Origin: Clostridiales bacterium
GTDB taxonomy: Bacteria; Bacillota; Clostridia; Christensenellales; UBA1242
Length of the DNA: 64,000 bases
Direction of reading: 5' to 3'
NCBI GenBank assembly: GCA_003524095.1
Contig: DOEE01000001.1
Span: 62,001 to 126,000 of the forward strand
This document shows positions 1-9,095 of this stretch, piece by piece; the first letter of the stretch is position 1; every line of letters starts with the position of its first letter. The notes below the pieces were generated by a model that worked only from the letters and a program-made list of their open reading frames with translations, searched no databases and was not told the origin of the DNA. Both the position numbers and the translations under genes were made by a program.

Positions 1-2147
1 TAATTCATATTTTTGTTTATTAGGAAGTTAAAGTCAAGTTCGCTTACTGGATACTTAGATACTGTCTCGAATGAAACTACTTGTTTTGGAACAGTGATGA
101 GTTTTGTAAAATCAATCTCAGCAGTTACAATTTGACACTTGCCAATAAGACTACTAGTTGCTGGATGAATCATTCCAATAAATCCAATATTTAAGTCTCC
201 TGAATAAATATCATAATAATTAATAGGTGACATATAATCGTCTTTTGACTCAGATTTAACAAATTTGATAGGTGTCAAAAGAACTTCGTTACAAGTATAT
301 TCTAGCATCTCTTTGAGTTCAACTAGTCTTTGTACATTCTCGTTTTTGTTATACAAAGTTACACATAATTTTTTGTGTTCAATACTTTGGTTGTTTCCAT
401 CAAGTCCAACAACCGCACTGCCTATTTCAAATACACCAAAGTCGCTATAGTCTTCCTTGTTGTCAATGACCGCTTTGAGTTGAGAAGGAACAAGAGTTGA
501 ACGCAATTCGTCATTGTATTTTTGCAACGAATTAATAACTCTAAGATAACTAGTAGGTTTGATTCCAAGCATTTTGTTTGTCTCGTAATCATACCACAAA
601 TATGTATGGATTTCGCTTAGATTAAACTTGGTAGCAAGTGTATATTTAATATCATATTCATCGGCAATTTTTCGTTGTAAATCTACTGGAATAACATCCA
701 TGTTACAACTCTTTGGCTTAATATTATCGTAGCCATAAATACGACCAACTTCTTCGACAATATCTGGTTTTCCTTGAATATCTTTTGTCGCTCTAAAAGA
801 CGGAACATCAATTTGCAAGTTGCCACCGCCTAATTGCGTTACACCAAATTCAAGAGATTTAAGAGTGCTTACCACAAACTCTTCGTCAAGTTCAACACCC
901 ATGTAATTATTGATATACCCCATGGAAATATCAATTGTCTTTTTGTCATAATGGAAGTTGTAAACATCGGTTATATCTGAAGTCACCACTGCACCATCAT
1001 CTATCTTTTGAACAAGATAAATATAACGAGCAAGAGCGGTCATAGTAAGTTTTGGGTCAAGAGATTTTTCGTATCTAGCACTTGCTTCGGTTCTTAGTCC
1101 CAAAGCGGTTGCTGTACGTCTAACCTTGGCAGGATGAAAACATGCAGATTCAATAAGCACACTATTTGTATTATCCTTAATTTCACTATCAAGTCCACCC
1201 ATTACTCCCGCAACTGCTGAGATTTTACCATCTCCAAGAATAACCATTGTATCCTTTGGAAGTACTCTTTCGGTATTGTCGAGAGTCACAAATTTTGTAT
1301 CGCTTTCAACATTCTTGACTTCAATACTTTTGACCAATTCATTATTAAACGCATGCATTGGTTGACCAAGTTCTAGCATTACATAATTAGTAACATCGGC
1401 AAGCATATTAATTGCTCTCATGCCGGTATAGAAAAGTCTAATTTGAATTTCCATTGGAGATGCATTTTTGGAAATTCCAGACATTGTAGCAGATGTATAT
1501 CTAAAACAAGTATCCGAATTAACTTTTATATCCAACTTGTCCAAATTTGATGTGTCTTTTTCAAACACGTCAAGTTTTTTGAGTGGCCTTTTGGTTAATG
1601 CCGAAATCTCTCTTGCAATTCCGTAATGTCCCCAAAGGTCAGGTCTATTCGTCAAACTCTTGTTGTCTATTTCAAAAACAATATCTTCAATAGGCAAAAT
1701 TTCCTTGACATCAACACCCAATTTTGTGTCAGCATCAAACTCATAAAGTCCACTATGGTCATCAGAAATTCCAAGTTCTTTGGCACTACAACACATTCCA
1801 TTAGACATAACTCCCGCCAAATTCGCAGGTGCAATTGTCATGCCACCAATCGTTGCCCCAATTGTTGCCAAAGGCACAATCATGCCAACTCTTACATTTG
1901 GAGCACCGCAAACTATATCTACAATTTCGTCACCCTTATCCACTTTGAGAATATGCAGTTTATTAGACTTTGGGTGGTTTTCAACACTAAGAATTTTGGC
2001 GGTTACGACACCACTTAAGTCTTTGCCCTTTTCTTCAATTCCTTCGATTTCGGCAACAGCAAGAGTAAATCTATTTTTAATAAGATTAATAATGTCTATG
2101 CCGTCCAAATCAACAAAGTCTTTTATCCAATTTAATGAAATATACAT
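1..2147 (-). CDS. pheT: Phenylalanyl-tRNA synthetase beta subunit (partial, C-terminus off window)
   Basis: Beta chain of the alpha2-beta2 enzyme that charges tRNA-Phe; it carries the tRNA-binding and editing domains. The reading frame starts at ATG 2147 behind a TAAGGAGT ribosome binding site and stays open to base 1, about 715 residues. The N-terminus (MYISLNWIKDF) is followed by an EMAP/OB-fold tRNA-binding region (VCGAPNVRVGMIVPLA), then the B3/B4 editing region (VFEIDNKSLTNRPDLWGHYG). The last visible residues (KYPVSELDFNFLIN) look like the start of the FDX-ACB anticodon-binding domain, so roughly 85-90 residues lie outside. It is 10 nt downstream of pheS and shares its T-box. No internal stop was seen in the stretches I translated. 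Confidence 0.96.
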   Translation of the reverse strand, partial: MYISLNWIKDFVDLDGIDIINLIKNRFTLAVAEIEGIEEKGKDLSGVVTAKILSVENHPKSNKLHILKVDKGDEIVDIVCGAPNVRVGMIVPLATIGATIGGMTIAPANLAGVMSNGMCCSAKELGISDDHSGLYEFDADTKLGVDVKEILPIEDIVFEIDNKSLTNRPDLWGHYGIAREISALTKRPLKKLDVFEKDTSNLDKLDIKVNSDTCFRYTSATMSGISKNASPMEIQIRLFYTGMRAINMLADVTNYVMLELGQPMHAFNNELVKSIEVKNVESDTKFVTLDNTERVLPKDTMVILGDGKISAVAGVMGGLDSEIKDNTNSVLIESACFHPAKVRRTATALGLRTEASARYEKSLDPKLTMTALARYIYLVQKIDDGAVVTSDITDVYNFHYDKKTIDISMGYINNYMGVELDEEFVVSTLKSLEFGVTQLGGGNLQIDVPSFRATKDIQGKPDIVEEVGRIYGYDNIKPKSCNMDVIPVDLQRKIADEYDIKYTLATKFNLSEIHTYLWYDYETNKMLGIKPTSYLRVINSLQKYNDELRSTLVPSQLKAVIDNKEDYSDFGVFEIGSAVVGLDGNNQSIEHKKLCVTLYNKNENVQRLVELKEMLEYTCNEVLLTPIKFVKSESKDDYMSPINYYDIYSGDLNIGFIGMIHPATSSLIGKCQIVTAEIDFTKLITVPKQVVSFETVSKYPVSELDFNFLINKNMN

Positions 2148-2157
2148 AATTTACTCC

Positions 2158-3183
2158 TTACTTAATTTTTGCTTGTTTTAATTCTTTGAGTTTGCAACCA
2201 TTCATTACTCTAATAGTTGAAATATTTTTGTTCATCATGGCGAGTCTACTTAGTCCCAAACCAAATGCAAAACCTTGGTATTTATTTGTATCAATTCCGC
2301 CCATTTTGAGAACTTCGGGATGAATCATTCCACATGGGCAAAGTTCTATCCAGCCACCTTGTTTACAAACTTTGCAACCCTTTCCGCCACAATATGGACA
2401 CGAGCAATCAAGTTCAAAACTAGGTTCGGTAAATGGGAAAAATCCCGGTCTTAGTCTTACATCAATTTCCTTGCCGAAAACTTCGGTTAGCATTGTTTTC
2501 ATAAAGAAAATTAGATTGGCAATATTAATATTTTCGTCAATCACCATGCCTTCGCATTGCCAAAAAGTTGTGTCGTGAGACGCATCAACCGCTTCATTAC
2601 GGTAACACCTACCTGGGAAAATGGCTCTTAGTGGTGCGCCGTATTTCTTCATAACTCTATTTTGGTTTGCCGAAGTGTGAGTTCTAAGGACTTGACCATT
2701 GTCTAGCCAGAAGGTATCTTGAGTATCTCTTGCTGGGTGGTCTTTTGGAACGTTCACCGCTTCAAAGTTGTTGTATTCGGTTTCAACTTCAAATCCGTCT
2801 TCAACAATAAAACCCATTGACCTAAATACTTCAATAACCTTTTTGGAAGCAATTGTAATTGGGTGCAAACTCCCCATTTCTTTGGAATATGGCACTGTTA
2901 AATCAACACGTTTTGTATTTTTTAGTTTGCTCTCAAGCATCTTTCTTTGAATTTTGTCTTTTAGGTTTTGAAGTCCATTTTCAATTGTAACTTTTAGTTT
3001 GTTAACCGCTTCACCATAGGACTTTTTTTGGTCATTTGGAATATCCTTAATTTGTTTCATTGCATCGGTTACTTGACCATTTTTACCCAAAAATTCAAGT
3101 CTTAGGCTATCCAAGTCTTCGTTGGATTTTGCATCATCAATTTTGTTTTGGAACTTTTGTAAAATTTCTTCAATCTTTGTCAT
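2158..3183 (-). CDS. pheS: Phenylalanyl-tRNA synthetase alpha subunit
   Basis: Catalytic alpha subunit of PheRS. At 341 residues it has the usual length. There is an N-terminal coiled-coil (residues about 1-90, helical and charged), then the class II core: motif 2 region with FPGRCYRNEAVDASHDTTFWQ, the GFFPFTEPSFELD segment, and motif 3 near the end (GFAFGLGLSRLAMM). Start ATG 3183 has GGAGAG five bases upstream. An unusual but recurrent touch is the Cys-rich loop CSCPYCGGKGCKVCKQ at about residue 255, which suggests a metal-binding insertion. First gene of the pheST operon, controlled by the T-box immediately upstream. Confidence 0.97.
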   Translation of the reverse strand: MTKIEEILQKFQNKIDDAKSNEDLDSLRLEFLGKNGQVTDAMKQIKDIPNDQKKSYGEAVNKLKVTIENGLQNLKDKIQRKMLESKLKNTKRVDLTVPYSKEMGSLHPITIASKKVIEVFRSMGFIVEDGFEVETEYNNFEAVNVPKDHPARDTQDTFWLDNGQVLRTHTSANQNRVMKKYGAPLRAIFPGRCYRNEAVDASHDTTFWQCEGMVIDENINIANLIFFMKTMLTEVFGKEIDVRLRPGFFPFTEPSFELDCSCPYCGGKGCKVCKQGGWIELCPCGMIHPEVLKMGGIDTNKYQGFAFGLGLSRLAMMNKNISTIRVMNGCKLKELKQAKIK

Positions 3184-3197
3184 AATCTCTCCTTTTC

Positions 3198-3458
3198 AAA
3201 AAAAATCCCTATGGACATATGCCATAGGGACGAATTTTAATCGTGGTACCACCCTAGTTCAAAAGGTTAAACCTTTTCTCAATTTCAGTTTGTATCACGG
3301 CAAACCAACCCGTCTAGTCATTCCCTACTAGCAACTCCAATGTGCGAAATTCGAATGTGTACTAACTTCAAATTACTTTCAGCCGGTGGTAATTTGTCTC
3401 TGGAAAATTTAAGTATTACACAAACTACTAAAATACATTATCTTAGCATTTTGAAACT
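3198..3458 (-). promoter_or_regulatory. T-box riboswitch leader of pheST
   Basis: On the minus strand the diagnostic T-box AGGGTGGTACCACGA lies at 3255-3241. It is followed by a terminator hairpin, CCCTATGG (3229-3222) pairing with CCATAGGG (3214-3207), and eight T residues (3205-3198), directly before the pheS ribosome binding site. Upstream is a long structured leader with an AGAGA stem-I motif near 3400. Two UUC (Phe) triplets sit where a specifier could be, at 3355-3353 and 3349-3347; I cannot decide between them without folding. Uncharged tRNA-Phe should stabilise the antiterminator and raise pheST expression. Confidence 0.92.
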
Positions 3459-3464
3459 AATGTA

Positions 3465-3493
3465 ATTTTAGCATGGACATATCTTTATGTCAA
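3465..3493 (-). promoter_or_regulatory. Promoter of the pheST T-box transcript
   Basis: Minus-strand TTGACA (3493-3488), 17-nt spacer, TAAAAT (3470-3465): a near-consensus sigma-A promoter. The predicted transcription start at about 3458 gives a leader of about 275 nt, right for a T-box. Confidence 0.75.
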
Positions 3494-3708
3494 CAGTTTT
3501 GGTTCAAATCTTAAAAAACAAGGTTTTAAGTTTTTAAAACTTTTTTAATCCTTCATAATCCAGTTATTCCCAAAGAGAATAATCAAAGTTTATTTTAAAT
3601 TCCAAAAAAGACAAACACACAAACAAGAAATTTGCATACTATGAAGTAGACAAAATTAATATCATCTAAGGGGTATGCTTTGTCTAAAAAACATTAGGAG
3701 AAATAGAT

Positions 3709-3843
3709 ATGGCAAGATTTAACACGGGTTGCGGATGCAATGGTTGTAGATTCACTTGCCCTTGTGCCAACCCATTTGTAATTGTAAATAGATGTGGTTT
3801 TTCGACAATAATTGTCAACGCCACAAATACAACTACATTATAA
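3709..3843 (+). CDS. 44-residue Cys-rich peptide, unknown function
   Basis: Short open frame of 44 codons, not long enough for usual gene-calling cut-offs. ATG 3709 is preceded by TAGGAG with 8-nt spacing, a good ribosome binding site. Six cysteines are clustered: TGCGCNGCRFTCPCANP (Cys 8, 10, 13, 17, 19) plus Cys 29, followed by a hydrophobic/Thr-Asn-rich tail ending NATNTTTL. There is no signal peptide or membrane segment. The spacing (CxCxxCxxxCxC) would suit metal binding or disulphide knots. It stands alone, with about 250 nt of non-coding DNA on each side. I do not recognise the family. Coding status rests on the RBS and composition only. Confidence 0.55.
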   Translation: MARFNTGCGCNGCRFTCPCANPFVIVNRCGFSTIIVNATNTTTL

Positions 3844-4089
3844 TCTAAATAATAGCGAAAGAATAAGTACTCCTTGTGGCATGCTTTGAACTTCGCTATT
3901 TTTTGTCATAAAAAATATTGTAATGTCATAAAATATATTGTTAATTACACTATACAAATTTCTTTGGGGTTTGAATTTTTGATGAATATCGTAAGTTTCC
4001 AAAAACAACTCAAAATAGATTGACAACTTTCGACAATTTGTATAAAATATAAACGCATTTATTTAAAATTAAAATTTAAGGAGAGTATT

Positions 4090-4302
4090 ATGGCAAGTAC
4101 AAAAAGATACTTTGGTCTAAGCTGGGTAGTTTGTTTAATATTGGCAATCATTCCTGTCACAAATGTTATTTGTGGAATTATTACTAGAGCACAAAGGGGA
4201 AATATTCTAGGAATTATTCTAAACATAATCTTAGCTCCAATCTTTTACATTATCGACCTTGTTACAATGATAATCGCAAGAGATATTACAATTTTGGCTT
4301 AA
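4090..4302 (+). CDS. Small membrane protein, two predicted TM helices
   Basis: A 70-residue protein behind a strong AAGGAGAG ribosome binding site. It has two hydrophobic segments (about residues 10-31, LSWVVCLILAIIPVTNVICG, and 41-65) joined by a short basic loop, TRAQRGN. This topology, with both helices about 22 residues and a positively charged turn, is that of a small integral membrane protein. It is monocistronic, followed by a strong terminator. No family is recognised with confidence. Confidence 0.7.
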   Translation: MASTKRYFGLSWVVCLILAIIPVTNVICGIITRAQRGNILGIILNIILAPIFYIIDLVTMIIARDITILA

Positions 4303-4322
4303 GTTAAATTAGTTTTAAAATT

Positions 4323-4356
4323 AAAAAAACTTGTTTTGTATAAACAAGTTTTTTTG
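4323..4356. terminator. Bidirectional Rho-independent terminator
   Basis: AAACTTGTTT / AAACAAGTTT stem with a short loop, A-run on the left and T-run on the right. It separates the convergent small membrane gene and the polysaccharide ligase/polymerase gene. Confidence 0.8.
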
Positions 4357-4383
4357 TTTTTTGTAATTTTTTAAAAAGGTTTT

Positions 4384-5643
4384 TTAATAGACATACAAGA
4401 ATAAATCCTCAACCATCATAAGCAAACCCAAAACAACTATTGGAACTAAATATGAATATTTAAATTTAGATTCTGGGTTTTTGAGTTTGTAATCTACAAT
4501 TAGCATCACAAACATAAGTACAAATAACAAAGACCCCACCAACCCCAATTGGTAAATTAGAGATATATAGAAATTATGTGCGGACATTGATGCAACCAAA
4601 CCAGCACCAAAGCCACGACCAAAAACTATAACAATTGGATTTTCGAACATATAGGTAACAACTGTTGTCCAAAGTTTGTATCTACCAGTAGTCATAATAT
4701 CAATAAACTTGTTGTTGCCTTTCATGTCAGTTCCCCAACCGCCCACAAATCTATTAAGATAAGTGGACAAAAAGTCACCCTTGACGACAACCATTAAAAT
4801 CAGCACAACGCAAATCAAGACAATTAACCAAGTAATCTTCCATTTGTATCTGCGAATCAAATAGCCCAAAAGTATCAAAAGCAAAATTCCAAAAAGAATC
4901 ATAAATGTCTTTGAGAAAGTTGAAAGTCCAAGAACCGCAAAGATTATGTAAGCAATAATGTCATTCCATTCAAATTTGTTTTGCAAAAGAAAAATTGTAA
5001 GCAAACTTAATGAAATTTCACAAATCATAGCAAGTGCATTTGGATTCATAAGCAAAGCCGAAAAACGAATAAAATCTTCGCCCATTCCCCAAAGGACCTT
5101 GTCGTGTATATATGGGGATACAAAATATGTTAGATAAAAACCCGCTGAAATAATAAGACCTATTGCAAGTACATTTAGATTAAATTTAAGATTTAGCGTT
5201 TCTTTGTAGTTTGTAAATAAATATATTAGCAGAACAAGCCCTACACTTATCCCTAATTTTAGCACAAGCATCGAGTTATACTCGCCAATTGGGAGCAATG
5301 AATAAATTGTAAATGCCAGTATGCTAAGTAGCACATACAGACTAAATCGTTTTTTATCAAAGAACAACATAATAATATAGTTCTTAATCAAAAACGCCAA
5401 AACGCAACCAAATAATAAATATACTCCCAAATAATCGTCAATCCCACAAAATGGAACGCAGAAAACAAGGTAAGAGAAACCGTATTGACGTTTGTCAAAT
5501 ATTATCGCAACTAGTACCAAAAAAAATGCAAGATATGAGAATTTTGGAACGAAACAATTAACAAAAAAAAGTATTGCAAGCAGTCCGCAATTAAAAACTA
5601 GTCTATTGGCTATGTAATACTTTTTTACTTTTTCAATATTCAT
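4384..5643 (-). CDS. O-antigen ligase / polymerase family membrane protein (Wzy_C-like)
   Basis: 419 residues with about 10-12 hydrophobic helices. The C-terminal half has the Wzy_C pattern: GRYKLWTTVVTYMFENP, then FGRGFGAGLV, then AHNFYISLIYQLGLVG with the conserved HN. Proteins of this family join lipid-linked repeat units to one another or to an acceptor on the outer face of the membrane. The gene lies 11 nt downstream of uppS on the same strand and next to a divergent flippase, in keeping with a role in surface polysaccharide assembly. A second polymerase-like protein (EpsG type) is encoded at 11979-13139, so this one may be the ligase that attaches the finished chain; that division is inference. 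Confidence 0.8.
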   Translation of the reverse strand: MNIEKVKKYYIANRLVFNCGLLAILFFVNCFVPKFSYLAFFLVLVAIIFDKRQYGFSYLVFCVPFCGIDDYLGVYLLFGCVLAFLIKNYIIMLFFDKKRFSLYVLLSILAFTIYSLLPIGEYNSMLVLKLGISVGLVLLIYLFTNYKETLNLKFNLNVLAIGLIISAGFYLTYFVSPYIHDKVLWGMGEDFIRFSALLMNPNALAMICEISLSLLTIFLLQNKFEWNDIIAYIIFAVLGLSTFSKTFMILFGILLLILLGYLIRRYKWKITWLIVLICVVLILMVVVKGDFLSTYLNRFVGGWGTDMKGNNKFIDIMTTGRYKLWTTVVTYMFENPIVIVFGRGFGAGLVASMSAHNFYISLIYQLGLVGSLLFVLMFVMLIVDYKLKNPESKFKYSYLVPIVVLGLLMMVEDLFLYVY

Positions 5644-5654
5644 AATTAAAGTCG

Positions 5655-6365
5655 TTATTTCTTTTCTTCTTTAATAGCCCCAAATCGTCTATCTCGACTT
5701 TGGTATTCAAGTAGTGCTTTGTAAAGTTGTTTGCTATTAAATGCCGGCCAATGCACTTTTGGAAAATAAAATTCCGCATAAGCAACTTGCCATAGCATAA
5801 AGTTGCTAAGACGTTGTTCCCCACTAGTTCTTATCATAAAATCAACTGGTGGTTGGCCACGTGTGAACAAGTGGTCAGATATGACTTGTCTAGTGACATG
5901 TTCAATTTTTTCTTCAATAATCTTGTTAACCGCAATTACTAGTTCGTCTTGACCCGAATAGTTTATGCCAAGATTTAATATAAATTTTGTTCTATCTTTA
6001 GTTAAATCCATAAGATTCTTTGCTTTTTTGGCAATATCTTCGGGAAGTCCACTCATATCACCCATAAGATTAAATCTTGTTTCGGGGTACTTTTTTAAAA
6101 ACCCTTTTCCTAAGTATTTTCTAAATAAGTCCATAAGATAGTTTACTTCGTCATTCGGTCTATTCCAATTTTCTGTAGAAAAGGCATAAACACTGACTAT
6201 TGGGATTCCATAGCCATAAAAACACTCTTTAATATTTTTTTCTAGCCTACTAAGTCCCGCCTTGTGACCAAGCGACCTAATTAATCCCCTACTTTTTGCC
6301 CATCTTCCATTTCCGTCAATAATAAACGCAATGTGTGTAGGCAATTTCTTCAATTCTTTTTGCAT
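5655..6365 (-). CDS. uppS: Isoprenyl transferase (undecaprenyl diphosphate synthase family)
   Basis: Cis-prenyltransferase that extends farnesyl diphosphate with isopentenyl diphosphate to the C55 carrier lipid used for wall and capsule synthesis. The 236-residue length is normal. Signature blocks are present: HIAFIIDGNGRWAKSRG with the catalytic Asp, SVYAFSTENWNRP, INYSGQDELV, and the C-terminal MIRTSGEQRLSNFMLWQ with the conserved RTSGE followed by R. Normally this gene sits with cdsA/dxr. Here it is instead cotranscribed with a polysaccharide ligase/polymerase gene, so it may be a capsule-dedicated copy. Confidence 0.95.
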   Translation of the reverse strand: MQKELKKLPTHIAFIIDGNGRWAKSRGLIRSLGHKAGLSRLEKNIKECFYGYGIPIVSVYAFSTENWNRPNDEVNYLMDLFRKYLGKGFLKKYPETRFNLMGDMSGLPEDIAKKAKNLMDLTKDRTKFILNLGINYSGQDELVIAVNKIIEEKIEHVTRQVISDHLFTRGQPPVDFMIRTSGEQRLSNFMLWQVAYAEFYFPKVHWPAFNSKQLYKALLEYQSRDRRFGAIKEEKK

Positions 6366-6403
6366 AATTTCTCCATTAACGTGTTAAGTATATCAAATGC
6401 ATA

Positions 6404-6463
6404 AAAAATAGTCAATTATAAATACTATTTTTATTAGTTATTATATAGTAATTGACTATTTTT
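6404..6463. repeat. 15-bp perfect inverted repeat between divergent uppS and wzx
   Basis: AAAAATAGTCAATTA (6404-6418) is exactly mirrored by TAATTGACTATTTTT (6449-6463), with a 30-nt AT-rich loop. It fills most of the 115-bp divergent intergenic region, where promoters for both directions must lie. It could be an operator or an RNA hairpin near the start of the wzx transcript. Confidence 0.6.
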
Positions 6464-6480
6464 AGGATTTTTGTTATCAT

Positions 6481-7950
6481 ATGAACATGGCGACAAAAAG
6501 TTTAAAAAGAAATGCTCTTATGGGAATGTTAAACACAATCATTAACATGATATTCCCATTAATAATATTTATATATGTCTCGCGAAAAATCCTTCCCGAA
6601 GGAATTGGCATTACACAACTTGCCAATTCAATTAGTGGATATTTTGAATTGTTTGCGTCTCTAGGTATTCCTTTGTATGCAGTAAGGGAAATTGCAAAGA
6701 ATAGAGAAGATAACAAATTGCAAAATATTAACTCCATTGAGATTTTTTGGACAAATTTAATTAATGCAACAATAGTATTTGCTATTTATTTTTTATTTGT
6801 AACACTTGTATATGGAATAGGAACAATTTCATTTTGGGTATTTATAATTTATGGTTCAATTATTATTACTAATGCAATTGGAGTTGAATGGTACTTCAAA
6901 GCAAACGAAGAGTTCACATATATTGCAATAAGAAACTTAATTATAAAAAGCATCTGTACATTACTTATTATTTTATTTGTCAAAACCCCAAACGATATTT
7001 TACTTTATTCAATAATTTATGTTGGCTCCACAGTCTTGTATTCAATACTGAATTTGTTTGTTTTTGCATTTAGAACAAAATTAAAGCCAATTAAATTTAA
7101 GTATCTTAAACATTTAAAACCAGCACTCTCAGTCTTTCTTTTAACTTTCGCTTCAACAATTTATACATCAATGGATACTTTGATGCTTGGATATTTACTT
7201 GGAGATAGCGGAAATTATGCAGTAGGTATTTATAGTGCTTCGCATAAAATAACAAATTCATTTATCACGATAATAACTGCTATTAATGCCATTATGTTAC
7301 CAAGACTTTCTTATTATTATGAAAAACAAGAATTTGAAAAGATTAAAAACATACTAAACACCTGCTATCAGTTCATACTTCTTATTTCCATTCCACTAGT
7401 GGTTGCATGTGAGATATTTGCTGAAAACATGGTATACCTACTTAGTGGTGCTGAATTTTTGGAAGCTTCGTCTGTTTTGAGAATAGCAGCACCAACGATA
7501 CTATTTGTAAGCATAACAAATCTAATAGGAATTCAAATATTTTATTCGTCTGGAAATGTTAAAAAAACAATTATATCGGTAGTCAGTGGTGCTGTTATAA
7601 ATTTAATTGCTAATTTCAGTTTAATCCTACCACTTAAACAAAATGGTGTAGCTATTGGAACGGTTCTGGCAGAATTTACTGTTCTTGTTGTACAATTGAT
7701 TATTGGAAAAGAATTATTAATATTTAATAAATTCGATAAAAACATTATTAAAATATTGATTGCCACACTTATTATGTGTGCTATAATAATACCAATAAAA
7801 ATATTTGTAAACTTATCTTTGGTCTATTCGCTTTTGCTTTGTGCGGTAGTTGGCGTAATAGTATACTTCTTGGCAATTATACTGCTTAAAGAAAAATATT
7901 TTCAACTATTTTTAAAAGAAATAAAACATAAATTCAAAAAGGAGAAATAA
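6481..7950 (+). CDS. Polysaccharide repeat-unit flippase (Wzx, MATE/MOP superfamily)
   Basis: 489 residues, nearly all in hydrophobic helices (about 12-14). It starts with the typical amphipathic KSLKRNALMGMLNTIINMIFPLIIFIY-type N-terminus and the ILPEGIGITQLANSI motif of the polysaccharide biosynthesis flippase family. It moves undecaprenyl-diphosphate-linked repeat units across the membrane. The start could also be the second Met (6487). The gene is followed 3 nt later by glf and is divergent from uppS, all within the capsule cluster. Confidence 0.88.
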   Translation: MNMATKSLKRNALMGMLNTIINMIFPLIIFIYVSRKILPEGIGITQLANSISGYFELFASLGIPLYAVREIAKNREDNKLQNINSIEIFWTNLINATIVFAIYFLFVTLVYGIGTISFWVFIIYGSIIITNAIGVEWYFKANEEFTYIAIRNLIIKSICTLLIILFVKTPNDILLYSIIYVGSTVLYSILNLFVFAFRTKLKPIKFKYLKHLKPALSVFLLTFASTIYTSMDTLMLGYLLGDSGNYAVGIYSASHKITNSFITIITAINAIMLPRLSYYYEKQEFEKIKNILNTCYQFILLISIPLVVACEIFAENMVYLLSGAEFLEASSVLRIAAPTILFVSITNLIGIQIFYSSGNVKKTIISVVSGAVINLIANFSLILPLKQNGVAIGTVLAEFTVLVVQLIIGKELLIFNKFDKNIIKILIATLIMCAIIIPIKIFVNLSLVYSLLLCAVVGVIVYFLAIILLKEKYFQLFLKEIKHKFKKEK

Positions 7951-7953
7951 AAA

Positions 7954-9048
7954 ATGTACGATTATTTAATAGTTGGCGCTGGACTATTCGGTTCAGTTGT
8001 CGCAAATGAGTTAAAAAAGAAAAACAAAAAGGTTTTGGTTATAGACAAACGCGACCATGTGGGTGGAAATATTTACACCAAACTGCAAGATGGAATTAAT
8101 GTACACAAATATGGGGCACATATATTTCATACAAACAACAAAGAAGTTTGGGATTACATAAATAGTTTTGCTGAGTTCAATAGATTTACTAACTCCCCTA
8201 TAGCGAATTATAAAGGAAAGTTATACAACTTGCCTTTTAATATGAATACTTTTTATCAAATGTGGGGAACAATCACTCCAAAACAAGCACAAGAAATTAT
8301 AAACAATCAAAAAGCTGAAATTGCAGGAATCGAACCTAAAAACCTAGAAGAAAAAGCAATATCTTTGGTTGGCAAGGATATTTATGAAAAATTAATAAAA
8401 GGCTACACTCAAAAGCAATGGGGCAAAGAGTGCTCAGAACTTCCAGCATTTATTATTAATAGATTACCACTTAGATTTACATATGATAACAACTACTTTA
8501 ACGATAGATTTCAAGGAATCCCAATTGGCGGATATACTCAAATCATTGAAAAAATGCTTGAAGGTGTAGACGTCCAATTAGGAGTCGACTTTTTGGAAAA
8601 TAGAGAACATTATAAGACTCTAGCAAAAAACATTATTTACACTGGTAGAATTGACAAGTATTATGACTGCAAATTAGGAACTTTGGAATATAGAAGTTTG
8701 AGATTTGAAGAAGAAACTTTGGATACAGAAAATTATCAAGGGAATGCTGTTGTAAATTATACTGAATATGAAATCCCTTATACAAGAATCATTGAACACA
8801 AACACTTTGAAAATGCGGTAAGTCCAAAAACTGTCATTACAAGAGAATATCCGCTAAACTGGGATGAATCAAAAGAGCCATACTACACAATTAATAACGA
8901 AAGAAACAACACTCTTTATGCTGAGTACAAAAAATTAGCCGACCAAGAAAGCAATGTATACTTTGGTGGGAGACTTGGTGATTATAAATATTATGATATG
9001 CATGTAATTATAGAAAAAGCATTGGAACTATCTAAAAAAATAGTATAA
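7954..9048 (+). CDS. glf: UDP-galactopyranose mutase
   Basis: FAD enzyme converting UDP-galactopyranose to UDP-galactofuranose. 364 residues, the usual size. The N-terminal Rossmann motif is GAGLFGSVVANEL with an acidic ribose-binding Asp (VLVIDKRDHVGGN), followed by HKYGAHIFHTNNKEVW, characteristic of the family. Later come GYTQKQWGKECSELP and RITREYPLNW-like segments. RBS is AAGGAG within the end of wzx. Its presence predicts galactofuranose in the polysaccharide made by this cluster. Confidence 0.96.
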   Translation: MYDYLIVGAGLFGSVVANELKKKNKKVLVIDKRDHVGGNIYTKLQDGINVHKYGAHIFHTNNKEVWDYINSFAEFNRFTNSPIANYKGKLYNLPFNMNTFYQMWGTITPKQAQEIINNQKAEIAGIEPKNLEEKAISLVGKDIYEKLIKGYTQKQWGKECSELPAFIINRLPLRFTYDNNYFNDRFQGIPIGGYTQIIEKMLEGVDVQLGVDFLENREHYKTLAKNIIYTGRIDKYYDCKLGTLEYRSLRFEEETLDTENYQGNAVVNYTEYEIPYTRIIEHKHFENAVSPKTVITREYPLNWDESKEPYYTINNERNNTLYAEYKKLADQESNVYFGGRLGDYKYYDMHVIIEKALELSKKIV

Positions 9049-9050
9049 AT

Positions 9051-9082
9051 AAAAACGTGCTGGATTAATCCAGCACGTTTTT
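9051..9082. terminator. Strong bidirectional terminator
   Basis: AAAAACGTGCTGGATT / AATCCAGCACGTTTTT: a perfect 16-bp stem, with almost no loop, between convergent glf and the GT2 gene. Confidence 0.9.
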
Positions 9083-9095
9083 ATTTATGCCCTTC

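Noticed and set aside
3844..4026. Minus-strand 62-codon frame
   Set aside because: No RBS and no recognisable sequence; lies in AT-rich intergenic DNA between two well-supported small genes.
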